This document shows, piece by piece, positions 11,230-21,679 of a DNA stretch of 64,000 bases. The stretch is from Brienomyrus brachyistius (lineage: Eukaryota > Chordata > Actinopteri > Osteoglossiformes > Mormyridae): positions 186,001-250,000 of the forward strand of contig NW_026042468.1 in NCBI RefSeq assembly GCF_023856365.1, written 5' to 3'. Both the position numbers and the translations under genes were made by a program. The first letter of the stretch is position 1. Every line of letters starts with the position of its first letter. The notes beneath the pieces are model-generated. The model was not told where the DNA came from. It did not search any database and saw only the letters and a list, made by a program, of their open reading frames with translations.

Positions 11230-11658
11230 AACTTGGAAACAATAACACATTTATAAACAATAAAAATAGCAGCATCAGAATCTCTGTTAGTGCACAATAT
11301 AGCAGCAAACTCCTCATGTTTGACGGAAGGAAATTTGTAAACAATACAAAAAGGAATAAGCATGTTATCTTTAGTTGTAATCCCACTTCCAGTCCCTGAG
11401 TCTTACTCACCACACTCATACTTCACAGCAAACAGACAGCAGTTAATTAACCAGAAGAGAAAAATGCAAAAACACAACAGAACTTGTAAATAATAACAAA
11501 CTAATAGACAATAAAAATAGCAGCATCAGAATCTCTATTAGTGCCAAATATAGCAGCAAACTCCTCATGTCTGACGGAAGGAAAATTTGTAAATACACAA
11601 AGGAATGAGCACATCTTCAGTTTTAATCCCATTTCCAGTCCCTGAGTCTTCCTCATCC
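11230..11658. repeat. local tandem duplication, offset 251 bp
   Basis: The block at about 11230-11410 is repeated at about 11486-11658, from ATAAAAATAGCAGCATCAGA through AACTCCTCATGT and GACGGAAGGAAA to CCAGTCCCTGAGTCTT. The copies differ by point changes and small indels, so the duplication is not recent. Confidence 0.8.
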
Positions 11659-11664
11659 CACAAG

Positions 11665-11714
11665 CAGGCAAGGCATGTCACCCCGGTTGTGTGACACTTA
11701 TTTTATATAATAAA
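11665..11714 (+). repeat. stranded left piece of the TA-rich satellite
   Basis: AGCAGGCAAGGCATGTCACC, then CCGGTTGTGTGAC, then TTATTTTATATA match the middle of the satellite monomer that resumes at about 12955. The GC-rich element at 11715-12954 separates the two, so it appears to have inserted into a monomer. Confidence 0.7.
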
Positions 11715-12954
11715 ATAAGTGCCCCCTGCGGCCCCAGAGCCCGAGCAGCCGTCTCCGCTGCCTGCAGCTACCGCGCCCACGTCCGAGGCGCTTTCCCTGC
11801 CTGCAGCTCCCGGGCAGGCGCCCCCTCTGCAGCCTGCAGCTCCAGTCCCTGGCCCCACTCCAGTCCCTTCTCCCCCTGTGACTCTGGTACCCTCACCCCG
11901 ACGAGCCCGACCCCGGCCGCAGGTCCTTATGTCTGTGTCCCATAAGGGGAGAGGACACAGACGCACGGCTGGGGTCCCACCCGCCCAGCCCCCTGGCTCG
12001 CCCTCCCTCGCCGGCGCTAGGGCTTGGTCGGCACCTGCGGGTCCTGGCCCTCCGGGTCGGCTGTCGTCTGCGGGTCCCCCTCCGCGGCCTCGTCGCCCTG
12101 CCTCGGTCCCTCCTCCGGCGTCTTATCGGTTGCCTGCGGGCCCCCCGACGGCGGCTCCTCATTCGCCTGCTGGTCCTCCCGCTCTGGCGTGTCGGAGGAC
12201 GTCGCCGTCTGCTGCGGCTCCCCCTCTCTCCTTGCCCTCGCCAGGGTCCCTTCCAGCTCCTTCGTCCCCTTCCCTGGTCTCCCCTCCGACTCCCTCCTTC
12301 GTCCCTGCGTCTGTCCCTCACCCCGTCTCCTCGGCCCCTCCGGCTCCGGCCTCCCGGCCGCCTGCAGCCCTTCCGGCTGCCTCCCGTCGCCCGCTGGGTC
12401 TCCCTCGGGCTCCTCTTGGTTCCCCCTCCTTCTCTCCCTGGCCTCCCGTCTTTGTCCCTCCTGCCTCTGCTCCCCCTCGCTTTGTTCCTCCTGTCTCTGT
12501 CCCTCCTCTCTTTGTCCCTCGTCCCTCTGGCTTCTGCTCCTCTTTCCCCGATGTTCCCTTCGTTCACTCCCGGTCCTTTTGTCCTGCCTGTTCCCTCCGT
12601 GTCCCCCTTTCTGATCTGTTTCTCTGCCTTTCCTGTCTTATGTCAAGTCTTGTCCTGGCTCCTTCCCCTGTGCCAGTTCTGTCTGTCCGTTCTGTTCCCT
12701 GTCCCTCATTAATGAGGTTTTATATAGATATACATATATGCCCGGCTTGTCCGCTCCTCGTGTGTGCCACGCCCCCTGATTACCCACGTGTGCTTCCCTG
12801 ATCGTCTCCTGCTTTGCCCGATTACTTTGATTAGTCATGACCTATTTTAAGTCCTGGTCTTACCTGTTTGCCCTGTCCGTCATTGTAGTTTGTCAATGCC
12901 TGCGTTCCGTCCTGCTCTACCCGCTCCGTTTCCCCGATTAAAGACCCGTTTTCA
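11715..12954 (+). mobile_element. GC-rich inserted element with proline-rich ORF, probably the end of an LTR retroelement
   Basis: A 360-codon open frame (11719-12801) is extremely rich in Pro, Ala and Ser. It starts MPPAAPEPEQPSPLPAATAP and contains PPVSVPPLFVPRPSG. No catalytic domain is visible. The following 150 bp look like LTR or 3' UTR sequence: ATTTTAAGTCCTGG, a C/T-rich stretch, then CCGATTAAAGACCCG with an ATTAAA poly(A) signal. High GC and CpG set the segment apart from the AT-rich satellite on both sides. The open frame may be a by-product of composition, since the minus strand is open for 224 codons in the same region. Function unknown. Confidence 0.45.
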
Positions 12955-12989
12955 CAAACACAAAAAAAACTATATGTATACATATACAT
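12955..12989 (+). repeat. satellite piece left of the Tc1 element
   Basis: ACACAAAAAAAACTATATG matches the distal part of the satellite monomer (ACACAAAAAAACTATAT), showing that the Tc1 element at 12990 landed within the array. Confidence 0.65.
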
Positions 12990-14159
12990 ACACTGAACAA
13001 AAATATAAACGCAACACTTTTGTTTTTGCTCCCATTTTTCATGAGATGGACTTAAAGATCTACAATTCATTCCAGATACACAATATTACCATTTCTCTCA
13101 AACATTTCTCACAAATCAGTCTAAATGTGTGATAGTGAGCACTTCTGCTTTGCTGAGATAATCCATCCCACCTCACAGGTGTGCCACATCAAGATGCTGA
13201 TCTGACATCATGGGTAGTGCACAGGTGTACCTTATACTGCCCACAATAAAAGGCCACCCTGGAATGTGCAGTTTTGTCTCACAGCAAAATGCCACAGATG
13301 CCACAAGCATTGAGGGAGCGTGCAATTGGCATGCTGACAGCAGGAATGTCAACCAGATCTGTTGCTCGTGCATTGAATGTTCATTTCTCAACCATAAGCC
13401 GTCTCCAAAGGCGTTTCAGAGAATATGGCAGTACATCCAACCGGCCTCACAACCGCAGACCACGTGTAACCACACCAGCCCAGGACCTCCACATCCAGCA
13501 GGTTCACCTCCAAGATCGTCTGAGACCAGCCACTCAGACAGATGATGCACGGCCCCATGTTGCAAGGATCTGTACACAGTTCTTGGAAGCTGAAAATGTC
13601 CCAGTTCTTGCATGGCCAGCATACTCACCGGACATGTCACCCGTTGAGCATGTTTGGGATGTGCTTGACCGGCGTATACGACAGCGTGTACCAGTTCCCA
13701 CTAATATCCAACAACTTCGCACAGCCATTGAAGAGGAGTGGACCAACATTCCACAGGCCACAATTGACAATCTGATAAACTCTATACGAAGAAGATGTGT
13801 TGCATTGTATGAGGCAAATGGTGGTCACACCAGATACTGACCGGTTCTGAGTCCCCAGACCCCCAATAAAGCAAAAAACTGCACATTCCAGGGTGGCCTT
13901 TTATTGTGGGCAGTATAAGGTACACCTGTGCACTACCCATGATGTCAGATCAGCATCTTGATGTGGCACACCTGTGAGGTGGGATGGATTATCTCAGCAA
14001 AGCAGAAGTGCTCACTATCACACATTTAGACTGATTTGTGAGAAATGTTTGAGAGAAATGGTAATATTGTGTATCTGGAATGAATTGTAGGTCTTTAAGT
14101 CCATCTCATGAAAAATGGGAGCAGAAACAAGAGTGTTGCGTTTATATTTTTGTTCAGTA
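12990..14159 (+). mobile_element. Tc1/mariner element, internally deleted
   Basis: Terminal inverted repeats of about 280 bp (12991-13272 and about 13877-14158) start CACTGAACAAAAATATAAAC and are nearly perfect, with TA on both sides. The element sits in the (TA)n tract of a satellite monomer. An intact relative would be about 1.6 kb. This one is 1.17 kb because the middle of the transposase is missing. Long TIRs and a single ORF are typical of Tc1-like fish transposons. It could be mobilised only in trans. Confidence 0.93.
13274..13840 (+). pseudogene. Tc1 transposase with in-frame internal deletion (188 aa)
   Basis: Residues 1-60 keep the helix-turn-helix DNA-binding region (RERAIGMLTAGMSTRSVARA, then FSTISRLQRRF). 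Near residue 90 the frame jumps from DRLRPATQT to DDARPHVARI, joining the second DNA-binding region to the distal part of the DDE domain. The first catalytic Asp (the FTDES region) is absent. The second Asp (D-DARPH) and the final SPDMSPVEHVWD block with its Glu are present. The C-terminus RRCVALYEANGGHTRY is intact. Full-length relatives are about 340 residues, so about 150 are missing. The product could still bind TIR DNA but cannot catalyse transposition. The start is the first Met of the frame; MPQMPQ five codons on is equally possible. Confidence 0.9.
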
Positions 14160-14598
14160 TATATATTTATGGGTGTATCGAGACTAGATGGTCAGTATGG
14201 ATAACTAAGGTGCACTAAAACTGGGTGAGCAGGCAAGGCATGTCACCCAGGTTGTGTGACAATTATTTTATATAAATGTATATATGTATATATATATTCC
14301 ATCCACCATCCCTCCTTTACGGAGAACTGCGTTATTTTTATTGTCCATTACGAAAAAAATAAAAAAACTATATATATATATATATATATATACATATATA
14401 TTTATGGGTGTATCGAGACTAGTTGGTCATTATGGATAACTAAGTTGCACTAAAATTGGGTGAGCAGGCAAGGCATGTCACCCAGGTTGTGTGACAATTA
14501 TTTTATATATATGTATGTATATATTCCATCCACCATCCCTCCTTTACGGAGAACTGCGTTATTTTTCTTTTCTATTGCTAATAAAAAAACTATATATA

Positions 14599-14639
<41 letters not shown>

Positions 14640-15070
14640 GTGTATCGAGACTAGATGGTCAGTATGGATAACTAAGGTGCACTAAAATTGGGTGAGCAGG
14701 CAAGGCATGTCACCCAGGTTGTGTGACAATTATTTTATATATATGTATATATATATTCCATCCACTATCCCTCCTTTATGGAGAACTGCGTTATTTTTAT
14801 TGTCTATTGCAAAAAAAAACACAAAAAAACTATATATATATATATATATACACATATATATTTATGGGTGTATCGAGACTAGTTGGTCATTATGGATAAC
14901 TAAGGTGCACTAAAATTGGGTGAGCAGGCAAGGCATGTCACCCCAGTTGTGTGACAATTATTTTATATAAATGTATATATATATTCCCTCCACCACCCCT
15001 CCTTTACGGAGGACTGCTTTATTTTTAATATCCATTGCGAAAAAAAAACACAAGAAAAAGAAAAAATATC

Positions 15071-15133
<63 letters not shown>

Positions 15134-15320
15134 GTGTGTCGAGACTAGATGGTCAGTATGGATAACTGAGGTGCACTAAAATTGGGTGAGCAGGCAAGGC
15201 ATGTCACCCAGGTTGTGTGACAATTATTTTATATATATGCATATACATATTCCATCCACCATCCCTCCTTTATGGAGAACTGCGTTATTTTTATTGTCTA
15301 TTGCAAAAAAAAAACAGAAA

Positions 15321-15361
<41 letters not shown>

Positions 15362-15767
15362 TATTCATGGGTGTATCGAGACTAGATGGTCATTATGGAT
15401 AACTAAAGTGCACTAAAATTGGGTGAGCAGGCAAGGCATGTCACCCAGGTTGTGTGACAATTATTTTATATAAATGTATATATATATATATATATTCCAT
15501 CCAACATCCCTCCTTTACGGAGAACTGCGTTATTTTTCTTTTCTATTGCTAATAAAAAAACTATATATATATACATATATATTTATGGGTGTATCGAGAC
15601 TAGATGGTCATTATGAATAACTAAGGTGCACTAAAATTGGGTGAGCAGGCAAGGCATGTCACCCCGGTTGTGTGACAATTATTTTATAATGGATAACTAA
15701 AGTGCACTAAAATTGGGTGAGCAGGCAAGGCATGTCACCCAGGTTGTGTGACAATTATTTTATATAA

Positions 15768-15845
<78 letters not shown>

Positions 15846-16146
15846 CATCCACCATCCCTCCTTACGGAGAACTGCGTTATTTTTCTTTCTATTGCTAATA
15901 AAAAAAACTATATATATGTACATATATTATATATATATGGGTGTATCGAGACTAGTTGGTCATTATGGATAACTAAGTTGCACTAAAATTGGGGTGAGCA
16001 GGCAAGGCATGTCACCCAGGTTGTGTGACAATATTTTATATATATATGTAATATATTATTCCCTCCACCACCCCTCCTTTACGGAGGACTGCTTTATTTT
16101 TAATATCCATTGCGAAAAAAAAAACACAAGAAAAAGAAAAAATATC

Positions 16147-16225
<79 letters not shown>

Positions 16226-16444
16226 GTGTGTCGAGACTAGATGGTCAGTATGGATAACTAAGGTGCACTAAAATTGGGTGAGCAGGCAAGGCATGTCACC
16301 CAGGTTGTGTGACAATTTATTTTATATATATGCATATACATATTCCATCCACCATCCCCTCCTTTACGGAGAACTGCGTTATTTTTATTGTCTATTGCAA
16401 AAAAAAAAACAGAAAAACTATATATATATATATATATATTTATA

Positions 16445-16487
<43 letters not shown>

Positions 16488-17345
16488 TATTCATGGGTGT
16501 ATCGAGACTAGATGGTCATTATGGATAACTAAAGTGCACTAAAATTGGGTGAGCAGGCAAGGCATGTCACCCAGGTTGTGTGACAATTATTTTATATAAA
16601 TGTATATATATATATATATATATTCCATCCACCATCCCTCCTTTACGGAGAACTGCGTTATTTTTCTTTTCTATTGCTAATAAAAAAACTATATATATAT
16701 GTACATATATATATATATATATGGGTGTATCGAGACTAGTTGGTCATTATGGATAACTAAGTTGCACTAAAATTGGGTGAGCAGGCAAGGCATGTCACCC
16801 AAGTTGTGTGACAATTATTTTATATATATGTATATATATATTCCATCCACCATCCCTCCTTTATGGAGAACTGCGTTATTTTTATTGTCTATTGCAAAAA
16901 AAAAAACAAAAAAAACTATATATATATACATATATATTTATGGGTGTATCGAGACTAGATGGTCATTATGAATAACTAAGGTGCACTAAAACTGGGTGAG
17001 CAGGCAAGGCATGTCACCCAGGTTGTGTGACAATTATTTTATATATATGTATATATATATTCCATCCACCATCCCTCCTTTATGGAGAACTGCGTTATTT
17101 TTATTGTCTATTGCAAAAAAAAAAACAAAAAAAACTATATATATATATACATATATATATATGGGTGTATCGAGACTAGAAGGTCATTATGCATAACTAA
17201 AGTGCACTAAAATTGGGTGAGCAGGATAGGCATGTCACCCCAGTTGTGTGACAATTATTTTATATATATGTATATATATATATATATTCCCTCCACCACC
17301 CCTCCTCTACGGAGGACTGCTTTATTTTTATTTCCATTGCAAAAA
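14160..17345 (+). repeat. TA-rich satellite, 13 monomers of about 220-285 bp
   Basis: The marker GGGTGTATCGAGACTAG (or GTGTCGAGAC) occurs at 14171, 14406, 14638, 14866, 15132, 15369, 15587, 15939, 16224, 16495, 16723, 16942 and 17163. Each monomer then has ATGGATAACTAAGGTGCACT, GAGCAGGCAAGGCATGTCAC, a first TA tract, TTCCATCCACCATCCCTCC, an A-rich block and a second TA tract. Spacing varies mainly through TA length. The 352-bp step after 15587 contains a partial extra monomer (about 15690-15785). The long Tyr/Ile-only open frames here are translations of (TA)n and are not genes. Confidence 0.95.
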
Positions 17346-17560
17346 TAAAAAATTTTAAAACACAAAAAAAAAAAAAAAACGAAAATAATAATAATAAAAA
17401 TAATTTTGAATGTGTATTCAAATAAGTTTGAATGTGTGTGAACTATATATAAATATATATATACACATGCATATACAGAAATATATACACACACACACAT
17501 ATATATATATACACACACACACACAGACACACACTCACATAAACACATACACACACTGTG
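17346..17560. repeat. A-rich stretch followed by CA/TA microsatellite
   Basis: Poly(A)-rich sequence (17346-17400) leads into mixed (TA)n and (CA)n tracts from about 17440 to 17560. No gene. Confidence 0.8.
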
Positions 17561-17935
17561 TACAGTCTTATGCAAAGGTTTGGCACCCCTTGACAAATAA
17601 CATCTTTTCAATTACAAAAGCAACAATATCAGTTAATACAGTCTCTTTAGGAACTGGGGGAAAAATACACAATATTTTCAGCAAACATTGATGAATAGTT
17701 ACTTTTTATGCCATAAATTGAACAAAATTACAAAATAAAAACATTATTATGGCACTCTGCAAAAGTTTGGGCACCCTACGTAATCAGTACTTAGTAACAC
17801 CTCCTCTGCCAGATATCACAGCTTACAAGCGCTTCTTATAGCCAGCTGAAAGGCTTTCAGTTCTTGTACTTGGGATTTTCTCACATTCTTCCTTGCAAAA
17901 GGCTTCTAGTTCTGTAATATTCTAATATATCAAGG
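17561..17935 (-). mobile_element. Tc1/mariner 3' terminal fragment
   Basis: The outer end starts CAGTCTTATGCAAAGGTTTG, and a related subterminal copy (GCAAAAGTTTGGGCACCCTA) occurs at about 17760. On the minus strand the inner part encodes NITELEAFCKEECEKIPS and AGYKKRL, then a stop and GGVTKY. This is the C-terminus of a second Tc1 subfamily, unrelated to the element at 12990. The rest of the transposase is missing. Confidence 0.7.
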
Positions 17936-17974
17936 GCTGTATTGTCAAATAGGAGATCGGCAGCATTCTCCCAC

Positions 17975-18848
17975 CTGAGAAAACTGTACTACAATGCCCT
18001 TGATAGTGTGTAGAAACACACTCGTCAGCTCTAGTCCTCCTGTAACAACGCAAAAGGACTGGCAACCCTCAGGTATTTATGCGTGCGATTGTATGATAAA
18101 TTCACCCTGACAGTCTCACACTTCTCTTGGTACCAACAGGTCTCATGGAATATATAAAAGGCAACTGCAACAATTATACTCGGCACTAAACATCGAGGCA
18201 CGGAAATGCAGCAGAGCTTGTGTATTTCTCAGGATGCATTCTAGTAAAATGCCCGGAAAATGAGCTAAAGACATATTTCAAGGGGCACTATATAAAACCG
18301 ATGGAAATTTTACTGATTAAATAAAAGGAAAAGCATCGTTTGAAAAATCACAAATGTTTCTAAGATTCAATGCATCGCTTTTTGACCACATCATAGCGAT
18401 GAACACATCATTGTTCCTGACAATGTCCTAATACAGAAATAAAACTTTATGTTGGTAAACTCAAAAAGCCTTCAGCTGTCACACTGGCTAACGATCTCAA
18501 ACGATTATAAAGCAGCATTTTGAAAAGCGCTGTTTTAAAATAACAGATACAACACTTACCTTGTCTTCTGGCCAAATGCTTTTCACGGCTTGGCACTCCA
18601 ACGGTGCTGAAACGAAATTTGTATTTCCTCCTACCTCGTTGGCCCTTCAGTTCTTCTTTTCTCCCTTTGGATGTTTTTTTCCTTCTTCTTTGGATATTGT
18701 TTTTTATTTTTGTTTGTTTTTTTTTACTTTGCATGTTTTTCCTTCTTCGGATATTATTTTTTTGGCTTATTTTTTTAGACGATGTTTTTTTCGTCTTCTT
18801 TAAAAATTGATTTTTTTCGTCTTCTTTAAATATTGTTTTTTTTTTCAT
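17975..18848 (-). CDS. candidate lysine/arginine-rich protein, two putative exons
   Basis: Exon 1 (18848-18560) gives 96 residues, about 40 of them Lys or Arg: MKKKTIFKEDEKNQ at the start, IRRRKNMQSKKKQTK in the middle and REKHLARRQ at the end. It ends at a consensus donor (AAG|GTAAGT). A good acceptor (TTGTTACAG) lies at 18040-18041. Exon 2 (18039-17975) would add 22 codons in frame, including LELTSVFLHTIKGI, before CAG|GTGGGA. Without splicing the frame stops at 18447 (133 aa). The start has a favourable context (AAAGGATGA) and lies about 90 bp downstream of a TATA box. The first half is repetitive A-rich DNA, which weakens the case. I do not recognise the protein; a nuclear basic protein is a guess from composition only. 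Confidence 0.3.
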
Positions 18849-18938
18849 CCTTTTGATGTTGTTTTACGGAACAAGAGCCGTACAGTGCTACTCTATCAGG
18901 AGGTAGCGCCAACTGAACGCCTTGAAGCAGTACCCAGC

Positions 18939-19040
18939 TCTTTTATAGGGAGCGTCAACCCGAAGTCAAGTTCTAGAACGTTGCACTCACTTTTCATTGG
19001 TTTCCCAGCTATGCTGTCAGAATAATGTTTGCTGATTGGT
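18939..19040 (-). promoter_or_regulatory. TATA plus two CCAAT boxes upstream of the basic ORF
   Basis: Read on the minus strand: CGACCAATCAG (19041-19031), AAACCAATGAAA (about 19003-18992), TTCTAGAA resembling a heat-shock element core (about 18970-18977), and CTATAAAAGA (18948-18939). Order and spacing (CCAAT, CCAAT, TATA, then ATG 91 bp on) are those of a compact polymerase II promoter such as those of histone genes. Function is inferred. Confidence 0.4.
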
Positions 19041-19511
19041 CGAAAATTTTAAAACGTACCCGAGTACTGTAAAAAAAACTCAAGATCTTGCTACCCTACG
19101 GAGCACCCATAAGGTGATTTTTTTTATACGTTATATGCAGCTATTTGTAGCAGGCCGTAATTAGACTAATCCACCCTTTGTCAATAAAGCCAACAAGAGA
19201 ACAGGTTGCCCAAAGTTTGCTCAGGTACACGCCACAGCACAACCTTAAAAACACATCCAGCACAAATCACACTAGTGAATGACACAGCAAATCACAGCAA
19301 TAAAAAAGACCCCTATGGGCAATCCAGCACCCAGACTACAGGTGCCAAAAGGCCCAGCCTGCCTAATAATGAACCCAAAATATACATACAACAAAGAAAA
19401 AGACACAAACAAAAAAGAAAATAAAACTAGCCAGCTGCTCCCACTAAACCCCGCTCCCGAGGCCACTAAGCCGGCTGGCTTGATAATACACGATACAACC
19501 TCAGATAAAAC
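19041..19511. other. no gene recognised
   Basis: A-rich sequence with short overlapping ORFs on both strands, none with recognisable domains. Confidence 0.4.
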
Positions 19512-20910
19512 ATATTAAAGCAACACCAGGGAGGTTTACAACCTGATCCTTAAAATTATCGACCCGTAATTCCACCTTGAAAACCCCTAAAGAACAGTAG
19601 TTTACCCCATGACTCACTGCCCCATTCAAACAAAAAAAAAACAGGTTTTTGGGGTAACCTTTAGGTCAGCTCTTCAAAACCAGGTATGAGGACTCTTCAG
19701 CTAATCAGTCCTCTAATTAGAAATCTAATTAGGGAGTTGCAGCGAAAACCTGCATACACACCGGCCCTTTGCGGATAAGATTGTTCACCCCTGAAACAAG
19801 CAAACAGAAAGGCTGCTACACTGCAAATTCAATATGCCCGCCGATGCTCCACCAAATCTATCAGGACCCTGCCTGTCTTTCCCGTGCCTGCTCCTTTGCC
19901 AATATGCCCTACCATCGGAACATGCACAGCCATCTCGCCCCGGCTATGCCTCCAGTCCGAACTGCAGTTCCTATACCTGCCTATAATTGCCTGGCTACAA
20001 TCCATCCCCCAAAATGAAATTGATGACCCAACGATCACAGCTAAGAATTCTATCCCCAAACCACTGGTCTTCCTCCCCAACCGAACGATCATTCACTGAC
20101 CGTGGTAACTTATAAGGGTTGGTATGATGACCAGTGGTGGACCTCACCGAACGTTTAACTGGTCTCTACACCTCGGGGGGGACATAACCTCCTCCATTAT
20201 ACGAGGCCTACTTGTGGATGCTCTATTGCGACCCCTCCCACCAGCCCTGTCCCCGTAAAACCACAGAGTCCTCATCCGATTCCATTTCTGTTGCCCCTGT
20301 GGGCAACCCAGACTCAGGAGACATTACCAGAACATCTTCCCCTGACATAACAACCCCCTGTGGTACTGGACGCAACTCTGTTCGGTGAACTTGACGGACA
20401 ACCCCGTCCCCCTCCATTGGAGTTGCAGAGTAAACTGCACCCTGATCTTGGGGACACCGAACTACCATATACAAACAGGCATCCCAATGATCCTGTATTT
20501 TACCTCGAACATGGTTCCGCAAACACACCAGCTGACCTTCATCAAACCCCTAATCATTAACCAACTCATTGTGTTTCCGATTTCGTGGTGTGGCTTGTTC
20601 CTCCAACTAAGCCTTCACATACTCTTGAAGCACCTGCAAACTTTCCTGATGGTTTTGTACCCATTCCTCCAAAGGTCCACCATACTGACTGATCCCGGCA
20701 GGAGCCTGAAGATAGTGTATCGGTAATCGAGGCTCACAGCCAGACCTTAAATAAAAAGGCATCATCCAGTCATTTGGTGGGGTGTAGTATTGTAAGCTTC
20801 TCTGCTGGAGGAAGTGTGTGAAGCAAATTGTGCAAAAAAAATATTAAAGCAACACCAGGGAGGTTTACATCTAGATCCTTAAAATGATCGACCTGCAATT
20901 CCACCTTGAA
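19512..20910 (-). mobile_element. degenerate Ty3/Gypsy retrotransposon remnant
   Basis: A block of about 75 bp (AAAGCAACACCAGGGAGGTT, then ATCGACC and AATTCCACCTTGAAAA) occurs directly repeated at about 19516-19590 and 20846-20915. It flanks about 1.25 kb that contains pol-like sequence on the minus strand. The direct repeats could be LTR parts or primer-binding/UTR duplications. The enclosed reading frames carry stops. Confidence 0.5.
20223..20764 (-). pseudogene. Gypsy integrase C-terminal region, with stop codons
   Basis: From the minus-strand start near 20764 the frame reads MPFYLRSGCEPRLPIHYLQA, then GPLEEWVQNHQE and LQVLQEYVKA followed by a stop. After LEEQATPRNRKHNELVND and another stop come GQLVCLRNHVRGKIQDHWD, YMVVRCPQDQGAVYS and VRQVHRTELRPV. 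The (P)F.L..G..PRLP motif and the following GQLV/VY..../LHRTEL blocks are the distal integrase and chromodomain-like tail of vertebrate Gypsy elements. At least two in-frame stops make it nonfunctional. Confidence 0.65.
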
Positions 20911-20915
20911 AATCC

Positions 20916-21679
20916 AATTACCATATAAAGGATACAAGATGTAAAGATGACAAATGACATGGCACACATTTGTTGTTTAGACTGTTGTGTCAGGTTAATT
21001 GAAAGCTGAAGGATCTTAGTGTTTACTAGTCTAAGTAACAGAATGTCTAAACACTGTGCTTGCCTTTATGGGTTTTTAAGCAGAACATATAGGTATAGAA
21101 ACATATTAACATTACGTTTCACGATTCACTGACTGGAGAATAGGAGAATATACACATCAATATTACTACTTAAGTTAACTAACCCTAATCCCAACCCCTA
21201 TTGGCACGGAGCCCGCCAGGGTTCAGGTGAGATATAAATCTGTAATCTGTATCAATGGTTTTGCTATCCATACCCACCCTATTAATGTTAGCTTCCCAGG
21301 GTTTCTTGTTAGACAAGCTCTGTGTCTCTCTATACCCCCATTTACTGCACGACTGATTGTCCATTTATAAAGAATCAAATAGGGTGAAGATGGTTTTAGT
21401 TTACAATTACTCTGGAAGGTGACCAGATTAAAAAAAACTAAATACCATGCCTACGTGTATGTAATCTCCATCACAGTCCCCATTTTCCTCCTCGTTTTGA
21501 TAGTGCCAATTTGTGTAATGTGAGTTTTTTTTTTTTTTTAAAAACTGTTATAGAAGAACATACTGGATGCCACATGTGTACAATTACCCCTTTCTAATTA
21601 GTGGGGTCCGTTGTGTCAGCTACAGCCTTTACTAACATACACATAAGTATACAGTCTTACAGCACTTTTGTTTTCCTTT
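20916..21679. other. no gene recognised
   Basis: No exon or known repeat was found. The short CTAACCCTAATCCCAACCCC stretch near 21178 is a degenerate telomere-like run, too short to be meaningful. Confidence 0.4.

Noticed and set aside
11893..12567. 224-codon arginine-rich ORF on the minus strand
   Set aside because: It is the antisense of the GC-rich proline-rich region; openness in both strands reflects composition.
13416..13828. Minus-strand ORFs across the Tc1 element
   Set aside because: They are shadows of the transposase frame on the plus strand.
14256..17196. Many ORFs rich in Tyr and Ile
   Set aside because: They are direct translations of (TA)n tracts within satellite monomers.
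21178..21202. Telomere-like CTAACCCTAATCCCAACCCC
   Set aside because: Only about three degenerate units; too short and imperfect to indicate an interstitial telomere.
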